The notes under the pieces: model-generated
The model's database searches: none
What the model was told of the DNA's origin: nothing
What the model saw: only the letters and a program-made list of their open reading frames with translations
Shown here: piece by piece, positions 15,469 through 24,034 of the stretch
Numbering within the stretch: position 1 is the stretch's first letter
Layout: every line of letters begins with the position of its first letter
Program-made: the position numbers and the translations under genes
Assembly: GCA_903879825.1 (NCBI GenBank)
Contig: CAIRND010000043.1
Span: 1 to 30,770 of the forward strand
Reading direction: 5' to 3'
Source: an uncultured Geobacteraceae bacterium
Lineage (GTDB): Bacteria > Desulfobacterota > Desulfuromonadia > Geobacterales > Pseudopelobacteraceae
Length of the DNA: 30,770 bases

Positions 15469-18162
15469 ATGGATAAAAGTTTTTTAGCTGCCATGTCGGG
15501 TGAATATATTGACGCATTGTATCGCAATTGGCAGCGATCAGCTGATTCCGTGCCGGAAGAATGGCGGTTATTTTTCTCCGGTTTCGAGTGTGGATTAAGT
15601 GCACCTGTTAACGATCACGTTTTGGACGAGCAGGCAGCATTGAAGCTGTCAGGAGTTCAATCTCTTCTGTATCGCTACCGCTCACTCGGTCATCTTCTCG
15701 CCTGTACTGATCCACTCTCGCCGTGCCAGTTGTCTCATCCTCTGCTCGAACTGGCTTCTTTTGGTCTGGATGATAGCGACCTTGATACGTCCTTTGCCTG
15801 TCGCCGCTTTCTAAAACCGCGTGCAACCTTACGTGAAGTCTTGGAAACCATGCGTGAAACCTACTGCCGGGAAACCGGCGTTGAATTTATGCATATTGAA
15901 GAACCTGATGAGAGGCAGTGGCTGATTGATCGCATGGAGCCATGCAGAAATCATCCCGACTTCTCTATTCCTGATAAAATGCAGATTTTGGAAAAGCTCC
16001 ACCAAGCCGCATTATTCGAGCTGTTTCTCCATCGCAGGTTTGTCGGACAGAAGCGTTTTTCACTTGAAGGTGGTGAAATTCTTATACCGGTTCTTGATCG
16101 AATTATCTGTGGTTGTCCAGAGAATGGAGTCACTGATGTCGTGATGGGAATGTCACATCGTGGCAGATTAAACGTATTGGCTCATATTTTACGTAAACCA
16201 TACGAGACCCTTTTTGCAGAATTTAAGGACACCATTCAACTGGGATTTTTGGGGGATGGTGATGTTAAATATCACAAAGGTCATTCGTGCAATATAAATC
16301 TGGATGGACATAAGGTACACGTTACGATAGCCGCTAACCCCAGCCACCTGGAGGCTGTTAATGCAGTAGTAGAGGGAAAATGCCGCGCCAGGCAGGATGG
16401 CTACGGCGCTAACGGCGCCGGGCGGGTACTTCCGGTTCTGATCCATGGTGATGCCGCTTTCGCAGGGCAGGGTAGTGTCATGGAGGTGCTAAATATGTCT
16501 CAGTTGGACGGCTATAGCGCTGGTGGGACGATCCATATTGTTCTTAATAATCAAATCGGATTCACGACCCTTCCGAAAGATTCCCGTTCGACCTGCTATG
16601 CGACGGATATTGCTAAAATGCTTTCCTGTCCAATTTTCCATGTTCAAGGGGAAGCTCCAGAGGCTGCTCTCCATATTACTGATCTTGCAATGGAATATCG
16701 ACGAACATTTCGTCGTGATATCGTTATTGAGCTGATATGTTACCGTCGTCACGGTCACAATGAAGGTGATGAGCCTGCCTTCACCCAGCCAAAAATGTAT
16801 CAGCAGATTGCAACTCGCCCAACAGTAAACCGCATTTATGCCGCTTTTTTGGCAGAAGAGGCTGTCATTTCTGCTGAGATGTTGGAACTTGTAGAACAGC
16901 GCGTTAACGAAGCATTGGAATCGTCATTCCAAAAAACGCCCACGGTGGAGCCAATCGGTTTTTCCGACCGTTGGAGTTCCATCACCGGCAGATACACAAA
17001 TGAACCTGTCGAAACGGCCGTATCACCAGAAAAAATGGTTACAATTGCACGGCGTTTGGCTACTCTCCCCTCCGGTTTCACCCCGCATAAGAAAATTGGC
17101 GCTCTGATGCAGAAGCGTTTTGAGGCGGTTTTGAAAGGTGGTGGTATCGATTGGGGCAATGCTGAAACACTTGCGTATGCAACTCTTCTGGACCAGGGCT
17201 ATTCTGTCCGGATTTCTGGGCAGGATTCACGGCGCGGTACTTTTAATCATCGTCATTGTGTTGTGATAGATAGTCATGACGAACGCAATTATGTACCGCT
17301 TACGGCGGTCGTTCGTGATGATGCCAGCTTTCAGGCATGGAACAGCCCTCTTTCAGAGTTTGGTGTGCTTGGTTTTGAATACGGCTATTCTTTGGAAACA
17401 CCGAACTGTCTTACTCTCTGGGAAGCTCAGTTTGGTGATTTTGCCAACGGGGCACAGGTTATTATTGATCAATTTATTGCTAATGGTGAAACTAAATGGA
17501 ATCGCGCCAGTGGTCTTGTTATGCTTCTTCCCCATGGGTATGAGGGGCAGGGTGCAGAGCATTCCAGCGCCCGCATCGAGCGCTATTTACAGCTCTGTGC
17601 GTCAGATAACATTATCGTTGCCACTCCATCAACACCGGCGCAAATATTCCATCTGATCAGGCGTCAGATGCTGCATTCTTTTCGAAAACCACTTATCATC
17701 TTTACTCCGAAAAGTCTGCTGCGGCATCCCATCTGCAGTTCAACCGTCGCTGAATTTTGTGAAGGCACTTTTCAAACATGTTTATGTAATCATGCTGATT
17801 TATCTTCCGCAAAGCATCTTCTGTTCTGTAGCGGGAAAATATATTATGAGTTGGAAGAAGAGCGCATAAGGCGCGAACGAAGCGACACAATTATCGTCCG
17901 TATGGAACAATTATATCCGCTTGATACTGCAGCCGTTCAGAATATTCTTGATCAGTGCGGGAGTAACTGCCGATTGTACTGGGTTCAGGAAGAACCGGAA
18001 AATATGGGCGGATGGTATTATATGGAGAGATATTTTAATTGTGTGTCTGTTTCTATCGAATATATTGGCCGTCAGGCAGATTCCTGTCCGGCCGTTGGGT
18101 CCCACCATATTCATAGCGAGCAGCAGTTGGATATCTTAACGCGAGCCTTTCAAAATAGTTAG
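15469..18162 (+). CDS. sucA: 2-oxoglutarate dehydrogenase E1 component
   Basis: This 897-residue ThDP enzyme decarboxylates 2-oxoglutarate in the TCA cycle and passes the succinyl group to the lipoyl E2 subunit. The N-terminal E2-binding segment (LAAMSGEYIDALYRNW), HRGRLN (230-235), NPSHLEAVN (290-298), the ThDP/Mg region GDAAFAGQG (327-335) with LNNQIGFTT, and RRHGHNEGDEPAFTQP are present. In the C-terminal half, GQDSRRGTFNHRH, SPLSEFGVLGFEYGYS, LWEAQFGDFANGAQ and LLPHGYEGQGAEHSSAR are intact. The length is slightly short of the usual 930. ATG at 15469 has GGGG 8 bases upstream; an adjacent GTG at 15466 is the alternative. No E2 (sucB) or E3 gene is adjacent, which is unusual. Confidence 0.93.
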   Translation: MDKSFLAAMSGEYIDALYRNWQRSADSVPEEWRLFFSGFECGLSAPVNDHVLDEQAALKLSGVQSLLYRYRSLGHLLACTDPLSPCQLSHPLLELASFGLDDSDLDTSFACRRFLKPRATLREVLETMRETYCRETGVEFMHIEEPDERQWLIDRMEPCRNHPDFSIPDKMQILEKLHQAALFELFLHRRFVGQKRFSLEGGEILIPVLDRIICGCPENGVTDVVMGMSHRGRLNVLAHILRKPYETLFAEFKDTIQLGFLGDGDVKYHKGHSCNINLDGHKVHVTIAANPSHLEAVNAVVEGKCRARQDGYGANGAGRVLPVLIHGDAAFAGQGSVMEVLNMSQLDGYSAGGTIHIVLNNQIGFTTLPKDSRSTCYATDIAKMLSCPIFHVQGEAPEAALHITDLAMEYRRTFRRDIVIELICYRRHGHNEGDEPAFTQPKMYQQIATRPTVNRIYAAFLAEEAVISAEMLELVEQRVNEALESSFQKTPTVEPIGFSDRWSSITGRYTNEPVETAVSPEKMVTIARRLATLPSGFTPHKKIGALMQKRFEAVLKGGGIDWGNAETLAYATLLDQGYSVRISGQDSRRGTFNHRHCVVIDSHDERNYVPLTAVVRDDASFQAWNSPLSEFGVLGFEYGYSLETPNCLTLWEAQFGDFANGAQVIIDQFIANGETKWNRASGLVMLLPHGYEGQGAEHSSARIERYLQLCASDNIIVATPSTPAQIFHLIRRQMLHSFRKPLIIFTPKSLLRHPICSSTVAEFCEGTFQTCLCNHADLSSAKHLLFCSGKIYYELEEERIRRERSDTIIVRMEQLYPLDTAAVQNILDQCGSNCRLYWVQEEPENMGGWYYMERYFNCVSVSIEYIGRQADSCPAVGSHHIHSEQQLDILTRAFQNS

Positions 18163-18203
18163 TTGCGGATGTTTGTAATTGCCGAATGCGTCATCCATAT
18201 CTG

Positions 18204-18232
18204 TTGACAATGGCGGGCAGTCCGTGTACATA
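18204..18232 (+). promoter_or_regulatory. Candidate sigma70 promoter of the receiver-like membrane protein gene
   Basis: A perfect -35 TTGACA (18204-18209) is followed after 17 bases by a weak -10 TACATA (18227-18232). It lies in the 97-base gap after sucA and 27 bases before the next start codon. No clear terminator for sucA is seen in this gap. Confidence 0.4.
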
Positions 18233-18259
18233 AAATTCACTTAAATTTAAAGGCCATTC

Positions 18260-19714
18260 ATGCTTAATCTGCTTTTTATCTCAGACAGCCCCAAGGTTGA
18301 ATACCTCAAAAGTGTTCTTCAGCCCGTTCTCAAAGTTATTATCGATATCGTTACTGACTTCGATCTTGGCTTGAAGGATGTCTTTGAAAAACGCCCGACG
18401 ACGGTCTGTATTCAGGACGAGATTGGTGGAGTTACCAGCGAGAGTGTTGCCCGTCATATACAGATGCTCCTTGGGAAAAATGCACCGACGTTTATTCTGC
18501 TCCATAAAGGGAACGGTAATGCTCGCGCTATTAATGGTTTGTATGAATATCTTATTGATTTAAGTCAGCCGAATGACGTACTTGAAGAAGATATAAAAAA
18601 TACACTTAAATTACTGCTCGGGGACCAGTGGGCAAAGATCGCTATTACGCCCGCTTCTCTGCCACATGCCGCTGAACATGAATCTTCCGTGGTTGCACCC
18701 GCTGACGCATCTCCACCCCCTGATGATGACTTCGGAACGTGTCATTCTGACATTTTGCTCTCTGCCAGTGACGAGGTCGCAGAACTTATTTTGGAGGGAA
18801 AAAACCGGGTTGTTCAAACCAGTGATAATTCAGCAGTAATTTCTCCCGTTATAGAAGCAGATTCAGGTACTCTCAGCGATGAAGATGCTCGCGTCGTTAC
18901 GGCTGTTGTCGTACCTCATTCAATGGGAGTTGCGGATTCACCCGGTTTGGCAGAGATTTCTAACAGTGGACCTCAGAAAACTAAATCAGTCATAGTATCC
19001 CCTTCCGTTAAACCCGTTGTTAACGCTCCGCCAACGCCGGTCAAATCGACTCTTACGCCACCGGCCGCTGCATTCAGAATAAATCAGAAAGCACCCCCTG
19101 TTGAAGATCCTTTTCCCGAAGATCCGTTCCAGAAAATTGCCGAAAATACTTCGTCTAAATCCCACCTTTTTAGCCGTAGAGTTGTCGTTGTATTAACTGT
19201 AATCCTTATTGCAGCCGGAGGCTGGTATATTGCCAGTCAAGAACCCCAGTTAATTAGCTCGATGTGGCTTCGATTCATGCCATCACCAGAGGCGAAGAAA
19301 ACTCTGGTACCATCTGCAGTGTTAGAAAAAAAACCGGTACAATCTGTTGTGCCGTTATCAACAGTGACACCGACCTTACCAGCATTTATTCCAAAAGAGG
19401 GTTATGACAGCACGTTCGCAACAAAAAAACCGGGATGGGAACGCTACGTCGGGAAACTTGCAGAATTCAGACTTTACCGGGTATCCGGGCGAATTAAGGC
19501 GGTTCAGTTGCTGGCTGTAAATAACACGACTATTCCAGAGTCATTACTAAAATCAGTCCTGCTGGAATATGTAGGAAGCTCAAAATACCAGATAACATCT
19601 CGAACCATAAAAGCGGGTGTGCACGTTGAGAGTGGCATCATTCCGAATAAGGGTGATATCCTGATATACAGAAATAGAGAATCTGTAAAAGGTCTCGTCA
19701 TATCAATAAACTAG
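18260..19714 (+). CDS. Degenerate receiver-like domain, transmembrane segment and novel C-terminal domain
   Basis: I do not recognise a named family for this 484-residue protein. Residues 1-120 look like a receiver domain: Asp9 ends strand 1 and Asp53 sits 44 residues later, the spacing of the phosphoacceptor. The conserved Thr/Ser is replaced (around His82-Lys83) and the Lys is replaced by Gln103 (YLIDLSQP), so it is probably a pseudo-receiver. Residues 130-300 are a low-complexity Pro/Ser/Val linker. A single transmembrane helix lies at about 308-326, preceded by RR, suggesting the N-terminus is cytoplasmic. Residues 380-484 form a compact periplasmic domain. The neighbours are a secreted LysM protein and an orphan GspE ATPase. 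Confidence 0.75.
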   Translation: MLNLLFISDSPKVEYLKSVLQPVLKVIIDIVTDFDLGLKDVFEKRPTTVCIQDEIGGVTSESVARHIQMLLGKNAPTFILLHKGNGNARAINGLYEYLIDLSQPNDVLEEDIKNTLKLLLGDQWAKIAITPASLPHAAEHESSVVAPADASPPPDDDFGTCHSDILLSASDEVAELILEGKNRVVQTSDNSAVISPVIEADSGTLSDEDARVVTAVVVPHSMGVADSPGLAEISNSGPQKTKSVIVSPSVKPVVNAPPTPVKSTLTPPAAAFRINQKAPPVEDPFPEDPFQKIAENTSSKSHLFSRRVVVVLTVILIAAGGWYIASQEPQLISSMWLRFMPSPEAKKTLVPSAVLEKKPVQSVVPLSTVTPTLPAFIPKEGYDSTFATKKPGWERYVGKLAEFRLYRVSGRIKAVQLLAVNNTTIPESLLKSVLLEYVGSSKYQITSRTIKAGVHVESGIIPNKGDILIYRNRESVKGLVISIN

Positions 19715-19737
19715 TTCCTTTTTTTAAACTAACCTAT

Positions 19738-19766
19738 TTGACATTTTGTACTGTGTAAGATATAAC
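19738..19766 (+). promoter_or_regulatory. Near-consensus sigma70 promoter of the LysM protein gene
   Basis: TTGACA (19738-19743) and TATAAC (19761-19766) are 17 bases apart. The expected start is near 19773, giving a leader of about 47 bases. The LysM gene therefore probably has its own transcript, which ends at the terminator after its stop. Confidence 0.7.
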
Positions 19767-19819
19767 CCGCTGACATTTAATTGATCTAATTGTATATTTC
19801 CTGACTGTGCGGAGAAAAA

Positions 19820-21364
19820 ATGCCCCTCTTGTTTAAGGTCCGCATACTATATTTTATTACGTTTTACATCGGTACTTTCCTTTGTGTGGATAGCGCATTT
19901 TCAGCAATGGATCCGCGTTTTGAGTTGGATCCACAGTCGTTGGTCGGGACTAAGAGTGCGAAAAAACCTCAACAGGCAAAATTAAAACAATCTTCCCGCG
20001 ACCATGTCTCAAAATCATCATCAACTTCTGCTAAAGGTGCTGTCTACACAGTACAGCCTGGTGATCATCTTTTTAAAATTCTGATGCGTGATTATGGTTT
20101 AAGCAGTAATGAAGCTGAATTGTTTATTGAAGAAATAAAGCGTGAAAATAATATTTACGATATTAAACGTATTAAAATTGGTCAAAAAATAGTTATTCCT
20201 CCTGTTCGCCGTCTTTCTGATGGCACGCTCAGATTGTTTCAGGAAGACAAGCCTTCCCGACCGCATAATTCTATCCCAGGCGATGCCCCTCAACAAACCT
20301 TCACGCTTGAATCCCCCGCTGCGGAGATTTCGGAAAATGAAATTGTAACCAGAGCACATAATGTGTGGAATCAAATCGTCCCATTAAAAATTGAACACGT
20401 TAACCCGTTGACATTTCAGACGCCTACATTTTCGCTTACTCTTGATCCGCAGCGTTATCCTACCTTTACCAGGGCAGATGGCGGAAGAATTGTACTTGAT
20501 CAGAACGGTAGAATCCCACCACTCGTAAAATCTTTAATTGAAAATAAAGACTCTTCAGTGAAAATTGTGACCGAAGCGCCGTCCGAAACGAAACATTTTA
20601 TGGCGTCTCTTCTAAATGCTGCCGGATTTTATTCTGTTGAAGAAAACTTCAATATGGAATTTGGTGTAGATCCAAAACTTACGGTTCAAGCAGACTTTAA
20701 GATTGAAAAAACAGCGGAAAGTCTGATTAAGCAGGATGTAGTCCTTGTAAATAGTGGGAGGACGTCTGTTCCAATCTTCCTCGGTGAGTTTCTCAAAAAA
20801 GAGGGTTTTTCACTCTATGAGCCTTTTGCAACAGTTAAGCCTTTAGCGAAGCATGATTTGCGCACCATTCACTCTGTTTCTGCAACAAAACAGCCGGAGA
20901 TGATTGATACCATCCTTTCAGCACTCTCCGTATCACCTGAGCGGAATCGCAACGTTGATGTTTTTGGATCAGATAATAATGGCATTTCCTTGTCGGTCAA
21001 AGCAGAGCGCTATTTTGAACGTGGTGGCCAGCGCTATATTATCACCAGCTTTGATGGTGATCCCATGAATTATACTCTTTTTCGAATTCTGGAGACGAAG
21101 GGTTATAAGGTTGTTATCTTAGAGGCGCAGGACGATTTTCGGAAGGTATCAGAAAAAATTATTTTAAGAATGAAGATTAAAGGTGGTTTTGCGCAACACC
21201 GTTTAGTACAGGCGGGATCTGCGGGATATTCACTGCAGATGTCCGGTTTTAAGCTTGATGATGACATGTTGCCAGGGGGCGGTGTTTTTCTGACGGATCG
21301 TGTTATGGATCGTATAGTCAGGGATCTTTTTATTGATAGTGGATTTAACATTAATAGCCAGTGA
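19820..21364 (+). CDS. Secreted LysM-domain protein of unknown function
   Basis: This 514-residue protein has a signal peptide (about 1-29, hydrophobic LYFITFYIGTFLCV, cleavage near SAFSA). A Lys/Ser-rich linker (44-73) follows, then a LysM module at 75-128 (VYTVQPGDHLFKIL to GQKIVIPP), which normally binds peptidoglycan. The remaining 380 residues are not a recognised domain. They look globular, with repeated segments that read like alternating alpha/beta structure (SSVKIVTEAPSETKHFMASL; GQRYIITSFDGDPMNYTLFR; GYKVVILEAQDDF). No lipobox and no catalytic motif are evident. A promoter lies upstream and a terminator downstream. It is probably periplasmic and associated with the cell wall. Confidence 0.8.
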   Translation: MPLLFKVRILYFITFYIGTFLCVDSAFSAMDPRFELDPQSLVGTKSAKKPQQAKLKQSSRDHVSKSSSTSAKGAVYTVQPGDHLFKILMRDYGLSSNEAELFIEEIKRENNIYDIKRIKIGQKIVIPPVRRLSDGTLRLFQEDKPSRPHNSIPGDAPQQTFTLESPAAEISENEIVTRAHNVWNQIVPLKIEHVNPLTFQTPTFSLTLDPQRYPTFTRADGGRIVLDQNGRIPPLVKSLIENKDSSVKIVTEAPSETKHFMASLLNAAGFYSVEENFNMEFGVDPKLTVQADFKIEKTAESLIKQDVVLVNSGRTSVPIFLGEFLKKEGFSLYEPFATVKPLAKHDLRTIHSVSATKQPEMIDTILSALSVSPERNRNVDVFGSDNNGISLSVKAERYFERGGQRYIITSFDGDPMNYTLFRILETKGYKVVILEAQDDFRKVSEKIILRMKIKGGFAQHRLVQAGSAGYSLQMSGFKLDDDMLPGGGVFLTDRVMDRIVRDLFIDSGFNINSQ

Positions 21365-21395
21365 AACCGTTTTACTTTATTGCCTGATCTGCTAT

Positions 21396-21433
21396 AACGC
21401 TCATACCATTTAATTGTGGTTGAGCGTTTTTTT
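21396..21433 (+). terminator. Intrinsic terminator after the LysM protein gene
   Basis: AACGCTCA (21396-21403) pairs with TGAGCGTT (21421-21428). An inner ACCA/TGGT pairing extends the stem, and a seven-T run (21427-21433) follows. It ends the LysM transcript 17 bases before the gspE-like start, so that gene needs readthrough or another promoter. Confidence 0.85.
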
Positions 21434-21449
21434 ATAAGAGGGAGCAAGC

Positions 21450-23390
21450 TTGGATATTAATATGAAAAAAGTTGGCGAGTTGCTCGTAGAACAAGGGCTG
21501 ATAACTCGGGAACATCTGCTTGAAGCTCTTGATCTACAGAAGGTTTTTCCTGATCAGCCTGTTGGCCAACTGTTATGTAAGCTTGGGTTTATAAAAGAAA
21601 GTGATCTCGGTTTTGTGCTTGATCAGAAGAACAAACGGCGAAAACTGACTGACATTCTTTTGGAGAGCAGTCTTATTGATCCGCAGAAAATATATCAAGC
21701 CAGAGAACTTGCCAAACAGAACAACATATCTCTGGAAAAAGCGTTGTTGAAGTTGAATTATATTGACGAAGAGAGCCTGTCTAAAGCCGTTGCCAGTCAG
21801 TATGATATGCCTTATGTACAGATAAATGCTCAGGATATTGACCTGTCACTTTCCCGCTATATAAGTGCCGTTTATGCTCAAAAACAGCGAATAGCCCCCA
21901 TTTCAAAAATTGGCAATACGCTTACGTTAGCGATGGCCCAACCGCTTAAATCCCATGATATTCGTGAACTTGAAGACAGCATCAGGCTGAAAATAATCTC
22001 AGCAATTGCAACTGAGACGAGCATCGCACACTCTCTCAAGCGTCTATATAATATTGATAGCGTTAGTACAGTAACTGCGAATGATGAAGTTAATCTCGAT
22101 ATCGTTCCTGACAGTATTATTGATCTATTGAGCAAAACATCAGCTGGTGATGAACCGGAGGTCGAGGAGGAAACAAAGAAAGTTACTGAAAAAGATAGTG
22201 TCATTGTTAAGCTGGTTAATAAGATCATTTATGATGCCTATATGAACAAAGCTTCTGATATCCACATAGAACCGTATCCGGGAAAAAAGGATGTAATTGT
22301 CCGCACCAGGGTTGATGGTCAGTGCTCAATTTATCAAAGAATTCCTTATAAATATAAATTTGCTCTCCCTTCACGTATTAAAATAATGGGTGATCTGGAT
22401 ATTGCTGAACGAAGAAAACCTCAGGACGGAAAAATTGAATTTAAAAAATTTGGTCCGCTTGATATTGAGTTGCGAGTTGCAACGATGCCAACGGTCGGAG
22501 GTCTTGAAGACGTTGTAATTCGTGTTTTAGCCAGTGGCGATCCCATCGGTTTTGGTGATCTTGGCCTGACTGAACGTAATCTTCGGGTCTTTAAGGAGTC
22601 GTTGGCGCGGCCCCATGGCCTCATACTTGTTGTTGGCCCTACCGGATCAGGTAAAACGACCACGCTTCATTCTGGCCTTGCCCAGATAAATCAGACAAAT
22701 CGAAAAATATGGACTGCAGAAGATCCGGTAGAAATTACTCAGGCTGGTCTTCGCCAAGTACAGGTGAATCCACGCATTGGCTTTACCTTCGCTGTGGCTT
22801 TGCGTTCTTTTCTCCGTCTTGATCCTGATGTCATAATGGTAGGAGAGATGCGAGATGAAGAAACCGCTAGTACCGCGGTTGAGGCATCATTGACCGGACA
22901 CCTGGTCTTTTCTACACTTCACACAAACTCCGCACCGGAAACGGTTACGCGCCTGCTCGAAATGGGACTTGACCCGTACAGTTTCTCTGACTCTCTTGTC
23001 TGTATACTGGCTCAACGCCTTGCGCGCAGACTCTGTAAAGACTGTAAAACAAGCTTTGTTCCGTCTGAAGCCGAATTTGAAGAGTTGGTTGATGAATATG
23101 ACAGGAGTAAATTTGCCACCACGGGAATAGAACGGGCGGAGACTACCATGTTTCGGGCGGTAGGGTGTGATCGATGTGGACATACCGGTTATCGCGGACG
23201 ACTCGGAATTCATGAAGTACTTGAATGTACAGACGAACTTAAAAGTCTCATCAAGCGTCGTGCCGATACGGACAATGTTCGGGAACAGGCGGCCAAAGAT
23301 GGCATGACAACACTTAAACAAGACGGAATTATCAAGGTGCTTCACGGTCTCACGGATATTTATGAAGTGCGGCGAGTCTGCATAAAATAA
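21450..23390 (+). CDS. GspE/PilB-family secretion or pilus-assembly ATPase with tandem MshEN-like N-terminus
   Basis: This 646-residue cytoplasmic ATPase is of the type that drives type II secretion or type IV pilus extension. The first repeat region (6-60) carries two VG..L...G......L...L..Q half-motifs (GELLVEQGLI...LDLQ and GQLLCKLGFI...LDQ), as in c-di-GMP-binding MshEN domains, with Lys in place of the first Arg. A second, more degenerate copy spans 63-125. The ATPase part has Walker A GPTGSGKT (396-403), the Asp box from 423 (AEDPVEI), Walker B with Glu466 (DPDVIMVGEMRD), the His box GHLVFSTLHTN, and a zinc site at Cys529, 532, 573 and 576. The TTG start has AGAGGGA 6 bases upstream. 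No pilin or platform gene is adjacent. Confidence 0.9.
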   Translation: MDINMKKVGELLVEQGLITREHLLEALDLQKVFPDQPVGQLLCKLGFIKESDLGFVLDQKNKRRKLTDILLESSLIDPQKIYQARELAKQNNISLEKALLKLNYIDEESLSKAVASQYDMPYVQINAQDIDLSLSRYISAVYAQKQRIAPISKIGNTLTLAMAQPLKSHDIRELEDSIRLKIISAIATETSIAHSLKRLYNIDSVSTVTANDEVNLDIVPDSIIDLLSKTSAGDEPEVEEETKKVTEKDSVIVKLVNKIIYDAYMNKASDIHIEPYPGKKDVIVRTRVDGQCSIYQRIPYKYKFALPSRIKIMGDLDIAERRKPQDGKIEFKKFGPLDIELRVATMPTVGGLEDVVIRVLASGDPIGFGDLGLTERNLRVFKESLARPHGLILVVGPTGSGKTTTLHSGLAQINQTNRKIWTAEDPVEITQAGLRQVQVNPRIGFTFAVALRSFLRLDPDVIMVGEMRDEETASTAVEASLTGHLVFSTLHTNSAPETVTRLLEMGLDPYSFSDSLVCILAQRLARRLCKDCKTSFVPSEAEFEELVDEYDRSKFATTGIERAETTMFRAVGCDRCGHTGYRGRLGIHEVLECTDELKSLIKRRADTDNVREQAAKDGMTTLKQDGIIKVLHGLTDIYEVRRVCIK

Positions 23391-23464
23391 CAGTTTATAT
23401 AATAATTTGCTTGCAATCACGGCTTCATCATGGTAGGTACAGGAACAATTTATGTTCACTCAGT

Positions 23465-23493
23465 AAGTGAGCTCGCAAGGCTCACTTTTTTTT
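23465..23493 (+). terminator. Intrinsic terminator directly upstream of rimP, possibly an attenuator
   Basis: AAGTGAGC (23465-23472) pairs with GCTCACTT (23480-23487) around a 7-base loop, and the T-run extends to 23493. It ends only 17 bases before the rimP ATG. A competing hairpin is possible upstream: TCACT (23456-23460) with AGTGA (23466-23470). This would consume the left arm of the terminator. A TATAAT sequence at 23398-23403 could be a -10 box but has no good -35. Confidence 0.8.
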
Positions 23494-23510
23494 GTCCAAT
23501 CGGGAACGTT

Positions 23511-23996
23511 ATGGCTACTCAAAAACAAGATACATGTACAGTTGTCAGCGCTATTGCACAGCCTATACTTGAGTCAATGGGGCTTGAATTAGTTGATATT
23601 GAGTTCGGAAGGGTCGGTAGTGATGCCGTACTGCGTCTGTTCATAGATAAAGAAGGTGGCGTAATGCTTGACGACTGCGCTGGACTCAGTCGTGAGTTGT
23701 CGCTAATTCTTGATGTTGAAGATGTAATCGCCTGTAATTATTCTTTAGAGGTCTCATCTCCGGGGCTTGATCGGCCGCTTAAAAAACAGGCAGATTATGA
23801 TCGCTTTGTCGGTCGTCTCATTAAAGTTCGTACCTACGAACCTTTTCTTGACGATAGTGGTAATAAGCGAAAAACTTTTGTTGGGAAACTGGATGGACTG
23901 GTAGGTGGTGTTGTTAAGATTTCTCTCACTGAGGGGCAGACAGCATCCATACCGATTGAGCGAGTTGCCAAGGCCAATCTCGAATATGAACTTTGA
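23511..23996 (+). CDS. rimP: Ribosome maturation factor RimP
   Basis: This 161-residue protein assists 30S subunit assembly. The family motif VSSPGLDRPL (81-90) and the following FVGRLIKVRTYEP stretch, which opens the C-terminal SH3-like domain, are present, and nusA follows as in most bacteria. The ATG at 23511 gives a normal length. An upstream in-frame ATG at 23430 would force translation through the terminator hairpin and is less likely, although it leaves open a leader-peptide reading. The Shine-Dalgarno sequence GGGAA is weak and close to the start. It opens the rimP-nusA-ylxR-infB cluster. Confidence 0.93.
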   Translation: MATQKQDTCTVVSAIAQPILESMGLELVDIEFGRVGSDAVLRLFIDKEGGVMLDDCAGLSRELSLILDVEDVIACNYSLEVSSPGLDRPLKKQADYDRFVGRLIKVRTYEPFLDDSGNKRKTFVGKLDGLVGGVVKISLTEGQTASIPIERVAKANLEYEL

Positions 23997-24034
23997 TCTG
24001 AAATACCCATATATTCCCGCAAGGAGAAGCAAAC

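Noticed and set aside
23430..23510. Upstream in-frame ATG as the true rimP start
   Set aside because: It would put the terminator stem inside the coding region, has no Shine-Dalgarno sequence and adds 27 residues not seen in RimP. A leader peptide is still conceivable.
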